A stretch of DNA of 64,000 nucleotides from Lunularia cruciata (lineage: Eukaryota; Streptophyta; Marchantiopsida; Lunulariales; Lunulariaceae), in contig OX419759.1 in the NCBI GenBank assembly GCA_948567375.1, positions 56,200,593 through 56,264,592 on the forward strand, in the 5' to 3' direction. Positions 20,900 to 32,560 of the stretch are shown here, piece by piece. Positions within the stretch are counted from its first letter, which is position 1, and every line of letters starts with the position of its first letter. The translations under genes and the position numbers were made by a program. The notes under the pieces are model-generated. The model searched no databases and was not told the DNA's origin. It saw only the letters and a program-made list of their open reading frames with translations.

Positions 20900-23800
20900 G
20901 CATTATCTAGCCCAATTTTTGAAATGCCATGGAGGTGGATATGCCAACTCAAGTACAGTGGGTGATTGACATATATAGAAATATGGGAAGCTTCGTAGAA
21001 GCAACCTGCATAGTGGACCTCCAAGAGCCAATAGTAGAGGAACAGCCTCTAGGAACAAGCAAAGAAGATATGATGTTGGCTATCATTGAAGAAGAAATGA
21101 CCAGCTTAGCCCGTATATTGATTGGAAAGATACTACGGATAGCTGAATAGTGAAACAACTTGGATCAAGAGAGGTAGTTGAATCTTATATGGGCAGCCCC
21201 TAGGAACGAGCCATAGGCTTGTTGGGCAAGACCAATTAACACCAAAGGCAATGGACTTGGTTTGTTGGTTAGCAAAGAGTACAGTGGTGATCATTGATCA
21301 CTTTCCCTTTTTCATGAGCATATCCCAGGCTCCAAGATTCCTAGGGCCAATAAGGCTAGTAAATATGGCACCTAGGATGCAAAAGATGCTAAATCTTGAA
21401 CATTGCATTTGGAATGTGAAAGCAATATAGGCAGCCAGATGGGACAACCCTAGGCCCTTGGAGGTTATAAAGAGGGTCCTTGAGGAGCTAATGGAATTCT
21501 AAGAATAGCTTAATTTTGTAATTCCATGATATCATATGTCAAGCTATAATCCTATTGTCATCAGCATCCTACTGTTATTTTTGGTACCCACATTTTTCAG
21601 TTTTTACAATTAGGAGTAAAAGAAGTCATGAACAATAGAAAAGAGAGCAATTTCCTTAGAGTAAGTAAGATTCAGATCCAAAATGGAAGTTTTCCTCTGA
21701 TCTGAAGAGAGGTACTTTGCCTTAGAGTGGACATAGACTTTGGAATGGAGTAGAAAGGAGAAGTCCAACTTGATGTCATCCATACTTTGGATCCAAGAAC
21801 TAGGTTAGTTAGAGTAGTGAGAAACCTCATCTTGGGTTGATGTGAGCAAATCTGATTTTCTTCAACTAAAAGGCTACCTTGGGCCATATGATGTGAAGAA
21901 AGGTGTCATTAGTAGAAATTTAATTTGTGCAAGGCCAGATTCAAAATGATTGGGCAAAAACATGAGGTTAGCATGAATTCTTGATGGAAGAATAATAGGG
22001 GATTGGAGGACTATAAATGTTGGAATGTGAAATGTAGATTTTATAACAATTAGCTAGGGAAATTTAAGAAGTGTTGAAAATAGTAAAAGGGTCCAAGAAT
22101 GGGTAGCAAGACTACTTTTGTGAGAGCTTGTGATAGTCAGAGTGACAAGATGTAGACAAAGAATCATAGAAAAATGCCAGTCATTTTAGTTAGGAACCCC
22201 AACAATTTGCAAGTAAGACATGATAGCATGATTTGAGGTCCTATTAAATTGAAAATCATCTTCCTAACCTAGACTGGAATCTTCGTTTCTTGAGGTTCAT
22301 GATAGAAATCACAACTAGCAAGTGTGAGGAGTGCCTTGTGGAAGTGGGGAAGAGAGGACATCCCACTTGTTGGACTAAGGATAATTGGAGACTTGTGTTG
22401 GGGTTGGATGCAAGAGAACCAATATGGATTATTGTCAATCAGAAGTGTGATGCCTTGGAAGAAAAAAAGGATAAAGGTGTTGTTTAGTTAGCCATAGAAG
22501 AAGAACATCTACAAAGTGGAAATGTATGTTGACCTGATGAAACAAAATGTTGCTTGGGTTGTGATGGCAATGAGGAAGCCAAAGCATACAACTTATGTAA
22601 CGAAGCAATAGACAGTGTTTCTCCATATGATGTTTGAAGATGCTAGTGTAAATTGGGTTGCTTGTCTCTATCAAGGACAAGGCCCATGATTATGTAATGG
22701 AAAATGGATTTGCAACCCTATCACTTTGTTTTGTTTGCAACTCACCTCTACTTTGGGTTGAACTTGATGACAGACAAGGAAAGACAATGCTTGGTGTCCT
22801 ACTTGCATCCTTATTGGCATAGAATTGCTGATCTTATCAAAGTGAAATATATTGAAGAAATGCATGAGAATGATCAACACTTTGTAAAGAAGGGGCGGGA
22901 GAAAGTAATGACAACTTTGGTCCCAAAGATAAGGTCTTAACCCAAGGATGCAGTATCACCATCAAAGTAAAAGACATAATGTTGTATAAATCCCCCTCCA
23001 GCCATTGCCATGGTGGACTTGTCTTTGGGTGCAAAAGAGGAGGATGCCAAGTCAAACTCAGAGTTTGAAGAAGAAGAAGAAGAGTTGACATTAAGGACTT
23101 GGGATTCAAAGATTAAGAGTGAAGGAGAACCTAAGGTATAGCAAGAGGAATTGAAGGAGAAAGAAGCATGTATGGATTGGGAGTTCCACAAGGAGATTGC
23201 TTGAATAGAGGGTGTAGACACTTTGTGTATGGACATACCTGATAATGAGGATCCAATAGAAGAAGAAGTAGAGGAGATTTGAGAGTTCATTATGCACAAT
23301 GATTACAATGTGTACACAAGACAATCCAAAGAAACTTGGGTCAACACAAGGCTGTAAGTATGGAGGAACCTTGACTCTGAGTAAGGAAACAAAGACCTAG
23401 GCATACAATTGAGTCCGATGGGGAAGAAGAGAAGAAAGACACCATGTTTCAAGGAGTTAAATACTTGTTGGGTGTAGTGTGTCCATTGTTGGTTTACTTG
23501 CTAGAGAAATTACAAGAATTTAAGGTGGAGCATCCAAACATGGAGCTCCAATTGGTTAAGATATTGCAAGTAGAGAAGGAAGACTTGCAATTGACTTTGA
23601 CGCAAGTACAACAAGAATCAAAGTACTTTGGGTCAATGCAATCATGCAGAAACAGTAGTTAGAAGACTTGTAGGGGAGCTTTGTCCAATGTGAAAAATAC
23701 TTAGACCAGAAAATGGAAGAACTTTTTGCAAATTAGTTGAAGTTCACCACAATGGAGGAGGAGCTAGGACAAATGAACAAGGAGTTAACTCAATAAGCAA

Positions 23801-24300
23801 CACAAATTGGGCAACAAGCTAGCACACTTGCCAAATTGAGGGAAAATGGATCATAAAGATCAAGAGTGGATGTTGGGAGGAAAGTGTGGGAATAAAGCAA
23901 CTCCACAGTCTAATCCAACAAGCAGATTCCAAGTTGGTAGAACTGAATGAGTATATCAAGAACTTGGAAGCAAAGCACTATGAAGAAGTAAGTGTTCTTT
24001 AGGAATAGTTGGAAGAGGAACAAATTTGGGTTAAAGACCAAATTCAATGTGAATGAAGGTTCATAGGAGAAGGATTGGACTCAATTAAGTTGGCAACTCA
24101 GCGGCTCAAGGTGATGCTGAGCATGGAAACCAAGGCAGAGTTGCAAGAGTTATATTTGTATGAGCTGAAGTTGCATGTGTAGGAGATTTGTAGGAGACAA
24201 GTCCACAATGTAGATATAAATTACTTGTTGATTAGTCTTAGGGAGCACTTAGGAAAGTAGGAGAAGTATCCAATAATCTTTGTATTTGGTTAGACCTAGT
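20900..24300 (+). pseudogene. Long decayed coding region, unknown, with C/H motif and coiled coil
   Basis: Several + strand segments read as protein between many stops: QVQWVIDIYRNMGSFVEATC (20,947 on), a C-x2-C-x8-H-x2-C motif in SKCEECLVEVGKRGHPTCW (about 22,317-22,373), HFVLFATHLYFGLNLMTDKE (about 22,720), and a long coiled coil from about 23,470 (VEKEDLQLTLTQVQQESKYF; SKLVELNEYIKNLEAKHYEE) to 24,200. They may be one old retroelement ORF1/gag or several remnants. I do not recognise the family. Confidence 0.35.
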
Positions 24301-26245
24301 AAAAAAAAAGTTTAGGTAAAAGAAGATAGAGTTGCTGCCTTATTAGTTAAACCAGAGAAACCCAATCCAAGGCAATAGACATTAGAGTGCAGGTGGATTT
24401 GGTGGAGTTATCTGAGGCATCTGAGAGAGGTAGCAAGATAGAGAGGGATCTGGTGCAGATGGACAGAACTTTGGTGGCAGTATAGACTGATGATGTGACT
24501 ATAGTAGAGGTATTAAAACCCAAAGTGCAGGCGGCAATGGTAGTTACTTTGGGTGTAGAAGCCAAAGGATCAATTAGCAAAGTAGGACCACTCAGCCCTG
24601 ATCCAAATCAATAGTAGTTACAGACCAAAAGTAGTGGTTTTGTGAATAAAGTTGCTTTGTATCTGCAACATTGGTGGAAGTAGTTGTTACAATCAAGTAG
24701 TTTTGGTAGTTTTTGTAAACTCTAAGTGGTCTTGCTACTTAGTGCAGACATTCAAAATGTTTCATATTCAATATGAGTAGAAGATCAATAAAGTGAAGAC
24801 CTTTTGCAGTACTCATCACTTTCTAAATTCTGATTGTCAATTGAATAAGGTTGTCCATGAATGATTGGGTAAATTTGGATGCAAGTGAAGGTGTGATCAG
24901 CTGTTGGATTCTAAAACCTGAATTTCCTTATGTGTGTTTGATCCTGAGTGAAAAATTTGCAAAGCAATGCCTTGACTGATCTTTTGGAACTATAGTGTTG
25001 TCAACACTCAGACTTTGTTGGCAAGGACCTGATGTTGATGCAGGATTACTTCCATTCAGAACTTGTATCTTGTGGAAGGGTGGAATTCAATTTCAAGGAG
25101 TGATTTCATGATGAAATAGACCATTTTGTATCAACTGAATCATCACAATTGAGTTTAAGTGGAACAATGTTGGCGAATTGTAATTTCAAGTGACATTTCA
25201 ACTATGGCAAGACATCTGGTCGATGTTTGCTCTACTCTTCTAGGTGTTGTTTCTACCCAAGAGGTTAAAGACATGATCAAATGAACTTTTATGTTACTGT
25301 TATTGTGTATTCATCCATTCCTGATGTGTATCTCCATAGGAACAAAAGATTACTTACATATTACTAGAATTCAGCACGTTGTGAGTTATCACATTATTTT
25401 GGAGTGGAACAAATTTGGGATGGGTATGAATTCCATTCAAATTATATTTGGGACTTGAACAAGATGGTCCATGAAGAGCAATGAACGAATAAGGCCTTTT
25501 GTTCTCTTAAAGGATCAAAATGTGGACAAGACTAATAATGCAATTTGGAGTTGGTAGAGAATCTGCCATGTAGTCAATGATAGCAAAGGGCTCGGGCAAC
25601 ATATGTTTACTAGGTGAACAAGTGGAGTAGGAGAAAATACATGTAATCATGAGTGTAAGAGATGAAGAGTGCACTCAGTTGTAATGAACAAAGAAGAAAA
25701 CTTGATCTTGGTCCCCAATATTTAACCACTTATACAGAAAGGTCCATCGAGGGCTTTGAGGAAGGTGAGATAAAGGACATCCCGGTACAGGGGGAATGAA
25801 TAAAAATGTGTGAATGAAAAAAGGGATTGTCTAATTCATTAGTGTTTTACTGAGCAATGTAAAAATGATGAACAAGAAGGCTAGTCAATATCCTTAGTGT
25901 GGGTAGTTACCCTTCACTAAATCCTTAACCTATTTCTCCGCTTAACCATCTAAATTCCACTTCAATTGTCGTTGAGAACAGAACCTCACAAAACACCTCA
26001 CTCCAAATTACTTTTTCCCGGTTCAAAGGCTTGATTTCAGTAGAATATCGCATGCATACCATATATTTTAAGAGTAAAGGCACTGCTCCCTAAGCGTGAC
26101 TCAATAGATGTGACTAATGGATGGGGGGCCACAGGAAGAGCGCGCGCATTATTCTGATGGTGAAAGCTATATTATTCATTCTATATGCTTTCCCAGACAC
26201 ATTATATTCCAGTATCTTAGTTGATACTACAGTCAGCTGGTTTTA
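24301..26245. other. No gene seen; intergenic upstream of the peroxidase
   Basis: No frame beyond random length is convincing; a 77-codon minus frame at 24,347-24,580 shows no motif. From about 25,900 on CpG becomes more frequent (for example GAGCGCGCGC near 26,138), which fits the less methylated upstream region of an active gene. Confidence 0.5.
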
Positions 26246-26292
26246 GGTGCCTCACTCCATGCCAGGTCTATCCTGGCCTGGAATGAGGCACC
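26246..26292. repeat. Imperfect hairpin, 21-bp arms, 5-nt loop, upstream of the peroxidase
   Basis: Arm GGTGCCTCACTCCATGCCAGG (26,246-26,266) pairs with 26,272-26,292 at 19 of 21 positions around loop TCTAT. It lies about 170 bp before the TATA box. Confidence 0.8.
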
Positions 26293-26452
26293 ACTAAGAC
26301 CATTTCTTATGCAGAAGCATGTAGAGCCACGACAATCATTCCTCCCGGTAATGGCGCTTATAATCATGTTGAATAGTTAAATATTCGCAACTTCCAACGA
26401 TGTAACTCAGGAAATATTGTAGCAATTTCCCGCTCATCCAGTCAGCAGGCAA

Positions 26453-26469
26453 TTGACGCATATATAAGG
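26453..26469 (+). promoter_or_regulatory. TATA box of the peroxidase gene with adjacent W-box core
   Basis: TATATAAGG at 26,461-26,469 is a good plant TATA box; transcription would be expected to start about 30 bp later. TTGACG (26,453-26,458) just before it contains the TTGAC core bound by WRKY factors, common at stress-induced peroxidases. That regulation is an inference. Confidence 0.6.
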
Positions 26470-26539
26470 ACTGTCCAACATATTACATATCACATTGGAA
26501 CGCTCGAGCTCCACTTCGGGTCTCCCTTGACCTTTGCAC

Positions 26540-26772
26540 GTAAGTAGCACTCTATTTTCTCTAGCTAAGTGCTTGTCAACGAACCTGCTGGTTGTCTCGA
26601 ATTCTGCTGCCGTTACGGTGCCTTCACTAGAAATCAACTTCTACTTGCAGCCCATGCGCAATTCTATGTGCAATTTGAACTTGCTGGACTTGCTGTTTAC
26701 TTCTCATACTCGTGTTAAATTTCTTTCATTATTTCTCATTTCTGTATCTTCTCCTGACATGTAACTGTACAG
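26540..26772 (+). other. Probable 5'UTR intron of the peroxidase gene
   Basis: A strong donor CAC/GTAAGT at 26,540 and an acceptor TGTACAG/GA ending at 26,772 bracket 233 bp of T-rich sequence between the TATA box and the chosen ATG. Removing it would bring a 5'UTR of roughly 160 nt. The call rests on splice-site quality only. Confidence 0.5.
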
Positions 26773-26887
26773 GAAGGTGGATTCGACCACTGGCGCTGGT
26801 CGAGATACCTTGTGCTGGGTTGGGGATCCCTCCATACAATCGATACGGCAAAACAGCAAAAGGCATCCGCAGTTAAATATCTGTACA

Positions 26888-28635
26888 ATGGCTCCATCAG
26901 ATGTTTCAAGATCGGTCTTGACTGCTACGATCTTTCTGTTGAGCGTAGCAGCAACTCTTTCGAATGCCGAGCTTTCACTGGACTATTATGAGGAAACTTG
27001 TCCACAGATTGCAACCATTGTGAAACAACAGGTCGATGAAATCGTTGAAGCGAATTGGGGAATGGCTGCAGGTCTCATGCGTTTGCACTTCCATGATTGC
27101 TTTGTTGGAGTAAGTCACTACTCGCCTGTCACAGTTAACAGGAATGCGTTTATAACTCATTTATCATGCATGCCAGCATGCCGGGGTTGCTTATCTGCAA
27201 TCGACACCGATAATACGTATCCAGAACAGCTAAAACTGCTGATGCCAAATTCTCCAGATTAGCTAGTACGAACGTTAAACTGCGATCGTCAGATGGTGAA
27301 TAATCATATGATTTACAAGGCAGCATAGCTTATTTCATTTTCGTCCTATTGATGATAGAATTTGGTCTGGATGTACAGGGTTGTGATGGATCCGTACTCA
27401 TCAACTCAACTAAAGATATGGTAGCTGAAAAGGATGCGTTATTGAACAAAGGTTCTCTTCGAGGATTTGAGGAAATTGATCAGATTAAGATGAAGCTCGA
27501 ATGTGAATGTCCTGGAGTTGTATCATGTGCTGATATCCTCGCGTTGGTAGCACGCGATGCAACCGCTAAGGTATGTCGTGAATATCTCAATGTTCCGTTC
27601 CATCACAGAGATGGATTCAATGGGCCCCATGACAAACCCAAACCCATAATTCCACAGATAACATTAGAAATGTCCACCTATTGAACACTATCTTCCCTCA
27701 GCTATATATTGAATGCAAATTTAATGCTCTGTCAAACGCAAGTGGAAAGTGCTTCTAGAACTGGCAAAAGACTTCTGCATATCCTTAGTGATGCTTCTTG
27801 ATAAACTCCAACACTGCAATGCTTATCAATAACGATAAGTTACTGCCCTCTGATGGAATATTTGCAGGTTGGTGGCTTGGCCTGGCCAGTATACTTGGGC
27901 CGAGTCGACGGGGCCGCTTCCATTGCGGAAGATGTGAATGGCAGCTTGCCCCGGCGTACGGATGATTTCGCCCAGCTGGTCGCTACTTTTGCCAAAGTTG
28001 GACTTGATGCACGGGACATGATTATTCTCTCAGGTATCACGCTCAACCTGGACTATCTGCATCTTTATGATCTTGTGCAAAGTCTCTACTTGTAATTTCA
28101 GTATCATCTGCTCCCTACAACTTATTGCTTTCTCCATATAATTTCAACTACCAATGTGTACTTTGAGGTGTTACGTTAAACCAATTCGTGCTATTTAACC
28201 GCAACGGTTTTTCCGCAATTTATAAACGCAGGCGGTCATTCAATCGGACAATTCCATTGTGGAGCATTCCACGAGCGACTTTACGATTTTGAGGGTCAAA
28301 ACATCACCGATCCTTCCATGGACGCCGCTTTTGCTGTCTGGCTCAAGACTAAGTGCCCACGAGATCAAGTTCTCAATTTCATTGCTGCCGACACAACGAA
28401 TGGCACATTCGATTCTACCTACTATTTGGATCTCCTTACAGGCAAGGGACTTCTCCAATCGGATGTCAACCTCTTAACCGACCCGTTGGGTTTGGAGTAT
28501 GCTATCAAGGCAGCACAAAATTCTGAATCATTTTTGTACGATTTTGGAGAGGCCATGATCAAAATGGGCAACATTCAGACCGTGGACTCATACGGCTGGA
28601 GAAAACATTGTGCTGTTGTTGAGCCAAAGTCCTAG
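26888..28635 (+). CDS. Class III secretory peroxidase, four exons, 327 aa
   Basis: Exons 26,888-27,109, 27,379-27,570, 27,868-28,033 and 28,232-28,635, all introns GT-AG, join in frame to 327 residues. The start ATG has context ACAATGGCT. Residues 1-27 are a signal peptide (hydrophobic TATIFLLSVAATLSNA, cut before ELSLD), so the enzyme is exported to the cell wall or vacuole, where it uses hydrogen peroxide to oxidise phenolics. Distal Arg65 and His69 lie in LMRLHFHDCF; the heme-binding His196 lies in LSGGHSIGQFHC. The eight family cysteines are at 38, 71, 76, 118, 124, 203, 235 and 320; Cys116 is extra. N-glycosylation sites are N83, N162, N217 and N250. Three introns at these places are the classic layout of the family, and length is normal. 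Nothing is broken. It is the only intact host gene seen. Its substrate cannot be told from sequence. Confidence 0.95.
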
Positions 28636-29239
28636 AGAACTGATTACAGGTCTCATTTCAGGCACTCTTACCTATACAAGTTTCTTTTTTCTGCTCAATT
28701 GATGTAATAAGCCACGTTACGCTAGCAAAACAGAGCTCATCTCAAGGTCCTGGAGAGGTAAGCATGTAGGAGCCAACAAGAGCAAGCACCATCATCATGG
28801 CCGCCAGTATTTGATGATTGAGAATTCTAGGTTCGTGATCTACTTCGGATCGATCATATGTGCAGAAGATTCATCCTATTTCTGGAATAATAAGCGGTGC
28901 ATTCTCTGTAACTTGCGCTTCCGCAATTATAACATCTTATATTACGAAGTACTTATGTGCATAAGACCTTGGTTTGAGATCTTCGACACATAAGAATCTG
29001 CCATAGCCAAGCCTCGAATTTGATGTCAGTTTTCACTCAAATCTGTTCCATTTGGCCGGATGCTAATATTTTCTTCCATTCCTTGAGAATGCTTCTCCCG
29101 ATCTCATAAATGATGCATCATCTGTGCACCGGCTTGATGATCATAACATCCTACATACACGGCAACATTCAGGCATATGAACGCCAGTTTTTATGTAAAT
29201 ATATCAATTCAAATTTGGTTGAAGGTTATAATCGCTTTG
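28636..29239. other. Peroxidase 3'UTR and intergenic DNA
   Basis: ATGTAATAAGCC near 28,702-28,713 and GGAATAATAAGC near 28,883 could serve as near-upstream poly(A) elements. No further gene is seen. Confidence 0.4.
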
Positions 29240-31140
29240 AACTTCAATTGAAACTATGAAGCGGAAAGTCAGCTGTGATTCTGAACTGTCTGTACAGTTC
29301 AACACAACAAATGACACCTTAGGTTGCACTTGCCCGACAGTCAAAGTGTTGATAGAGATCACATGCAATATTATATTTCTAGCGGCTAGTGTTGGCCGGA
29401 AAGTCAAAATTTCTCTAGTCACCATTTCTAAAGTTTTGGTGGGAGAGACTCAATACACCACTTGTACACATTTCTCCTCTTGGATATATTGGAGTTTTTC
29501 TGTGGTTTTCGTCTCTTGCTTTTTTCCATAAGGTATCAGAGTAGAAGAGAGATATATATGAGAAACTTGATATTGGAGTTGAAGTTTGTCCAGTTGGTGC
29601 TCCTTCATATTCTAATGTACATGCTTGGAAGAAACATACAAATCAGGCAGTGTATTACCTTTCGTTCTGTGTTTATTATCACTGTTATATATTCCTTGGG
29701 GTTGATACTCCCAAGGAGGTTTGGAGGTTCGAAATGGATGTAATGGCAAGTTTTTTCTAGATTTTCAAAGAGGCAAGAAAGCTTCAATTGAAGTAGCAAC
29801 TAAGAAAGACAATTTGAGCAAACTATGTTGATCACATTCATGGTTTAGCTGAGCAACTCAATAGCATTCGGATTAAGGTTTGAAATGCTGATCTAACACT
29901 ACACACCATTGAAGTTCTACCAAAGGGTTATAAACCTCTTGAGGCTTCTTTATCTATTAGAGATATTTATCCTCAATTTGAGACATAGTCCCAATGTTAG
30001 TCTTTGAAGTGATGCAGTTACAAGGCGAGGGCAATGGTCTTACCACTCAGGATCAGGCGTTGTTTTCTAGGAGAGAAAGAGGCAAAGGCAAAAGAATATG
30101 AAGGTTCATTTTGTGGAGGTGTCATTGCTAAAGGTCAATCCTTCCAAAGACTGCACATAACTTACAGACGATCCGCAATAGATGAGTCTTGCATTTACTA
30201 TTGAATTCATTTACTCCTAACGAGAAGACTTATTTTAAGAACTTATATTCAATTAGGTAAGCTTACTCAACAACATTATCTAAAGAAAGATTCGTACTCC
30301 AAAGATCATTTACTAGTGATAATTCACATTGTTGCATCAACTGACAAAGAGTGAAGAAGAGTGTTCTGTTAACTGTTAATGCTCAAACTACATGACAAAT
30401 CAAGCTAGTATATACAGCTCTAAATAACCATTGTCTAAACTTTTGGTTGAATGCTAGTAATGAATCACATGGGCACTATACCTTTCTCAACTCCATTGGA
30501 GAATTTTAGCAGCTCAAGAGAAGTCCTTTGCTTGCCTACAACTACCAATCATATAGTTTTGTTGGCCAAATTATTGGAAAGTGTTATTTAGCTTTATTTA
30601 ACCAAGATGACACTTTTGTTGACAAGTCTAAGAAATACACCATACCTATAGGATAAAAATTTGGATCCAAAATGGATAGGATGTTTAAGTTAGACATCAA
30701 GAACCATTTTACTACAACTCAAAATGTTGTGTTTATTTATGACTCTATTGCAATTTAGCCCTTGAGATGTAGCATAAAAGAGTAGGTCACATGGACCTTC
30801 AAAAAATGAATATTTCATCTATCTTATATCTAGTTTTGAGTCTTTCAAAATTTCTTGATTTTTTTCTCAGAGGTTTTTTGATTATTGGAGTATTTGAGGC
30901 TTGATAGTTAGGTAACAAGCCAAACAACCTTTCAATATTGCTTCTCAACCTCAACCTATTCCTCAATGAAGGACATGTAAACAGGTCAAATATACTGTAA
31001 GATGCTGTAAATTTGAAGAGTTTTTAGCACAACATCATGCCTATGTATATGTTGAAGACTATCCAAGAGCAATAACCAAAATTTCTTGAGGAAATAATGT
31101 ATCATGAAAATGGGTGCAAGCAATGGAGCTTGAAGTTAGA
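29240..31140 (+). mobile_element. Ty1/copia remnant, internally deleted
   Basis: AGGTATCAGAGT at 29,531-29,542 fits the primer-binding site for initiator Met-tRNA; the T-rich sequence before it would be the LTR end. Downstream frames give a copia gag (DHIHGLAEQLNSIRIKV, VLPKGYKPLEASLSIRDIYP, LQGEGNGLTTQDQALFSRRE at about 30,020-30,080), a decayed pre-integrase segment HKRVGHMDLQKMNIS (about 30,776-30,820) and the start of an RT-like stretch WVQAMELEVRTLRNL (about 31,110-31,150). The integrase core is missing. The element is long dead. Confidence 0.7.
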
Positions 31141-31171
31141 ACACTAAGAAACTTAGGAGTTGGTGGGTGGT

Positions 31172-31331
31172 TAAGGGACTCAAAGCAAATGTAATGCATA
31201 ATCCTTATGCTACTACACAAGGATTTCAACAACCTAATTACTTCTATAAAGGAACTCCTACAAGAGCGCCTGCTCACTATGCAGTACCTCAGCCAATGCC
31301 CATTTCTATACCTAATCCCGTAGTTCCTCCT
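31172..31331 (+). repeat. Inverted partial copy of a gag segment (+ arm)
   Basis: The + strand reads NPYATTQGFQQPNYFYKGTP and AHYAVPQPMPISIPNPVVPP. The same peptide is read on the minus strand at 31,572-31,745 with about 80 percent identity. The two arms are about 240 bp apart and face each other. Confidence 0.8.
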
Positions 31332-31561
31332 AATAAGAAGGAAACTCACTTCATCTGGAATTTTTACAACAAGAGAAATTTTGATGAGGCAACATGTGCA
31401 AGAGATCTCTCCCTTAGCTATTGTGTTTACTAGGTTCCTCTCATGAGATTGATATGCTTGGTGTCAACTCAAGTCATTCCAACTTTACCAAGATGTCCTC
31501 CATCTTGATATTTGATGAATGATGATTGGTAGCTACATGCAATATTACTCCCAACTAAGTT

Positions 31562-32560
31562 GGAGGAGCTATAGGAGGAACTACAGAATTAGGCATAGCA
31601 ATGGCCATTGGCTGAGGTACTGCATAGTGAGCTAGCACCATTGTAGGAGTTCCTTTATACAAGTAATTAGGTTGTTGGAATCCTTGTGTAGTAGCATAAG
31701 CATTAGGCATTCCATTTGCTTTGAGTCCTGATATTATAGGGTAGGGGTATGGTAAGGCCATGTCCTACTTCTTAGCTTCAGCCCAGCATTGTCCCTCCTC
31801 AAATGCTTGAGCTATCATAGTAGCTTCGTTGTAGATTTGGAATTTTTGAATGTCCTTGGGTAATGCATCTTTCAACCAACTGAGAACCAATATGGGATCT
31901 AGGGCTGATGCAATCATTGAAGATGTGTATTGAAATTGTTGAATAAATGCTTGCATGGTTTAATTATCTTGTCCTTGAGAGTTGTTCTTGTCATCTTGGT
32001 GAGATGTATTCTTGTCATCCTTATACTTGTATCAATGCATAACTTGTCCTTGTGGCAAGGCTTAGGCCACTAAACCAATGTTGTGTGACCCAATGAAACA
32101 TTGGTTGATTTTTTGTGCCATGGCAATATCATCCAAGGTATTTTGTGCCATACAAACATTCATAGGAATGATTCAAAGTTTTCCTACCCAATGAACACTA
32201 TTGTTTAAAGGGTTATATAGTTGTTTCATCCTCCTAAAGTTGATATCATTGCAGTGGGAATTGTAGGAGCTAAAAGAGGTGTTGCAAACAAAGAGAGGCA
32301 TGTTTAGTTGCTTGTGGTGGTATTGATGCAAATGAGTGTCCTTGGGTAGAAGTGCTTGCCATTAGGCTTCTCCTTGCAATTAGCAAGAGTACTTGGAGAC
32401 GCAAGAGGTAATGCTTCCCTTGGGTTTCAAGCAACATGACTTGTAGAAACAAGGGTAATGCTTCCCTTGGGCTTAAAGGAGAAACACTCTCACAACATCT
32501 AATGGAATAAACACATCCCAAGCAAATTTTAGAGATCAATGGAGAAGACATATGTGTTAG
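31562..32560 (-). pseudogene. Retrotransposon gag-like remnant
   Basis: Minus-strand frames: a Ser/Leu-rich start at 32,551, then IQQFQYTSSMIASALDPILV, SWLKDALPKDIQKFQIYNEA and AFEEGQCWAEAKK (31,956-31,765), one TAG, then a Pro/Gln/Tyr-rich tail NAYATTQGFQQPNYLYKGTP ending in a stop near 31,555. The helical block followed by a Pro-rich tail fits gag of an LTR element. No zinc knuckle or pol follows. Confidence 0.5.

Noticed and set aside
26777-26887. Upstream in-frame ATG at 26,777 as the peroxidase start
   Set aside because: It would put 37 residues before the signal peptide, and its context is poorer than ACAATGGCT at 26,888.
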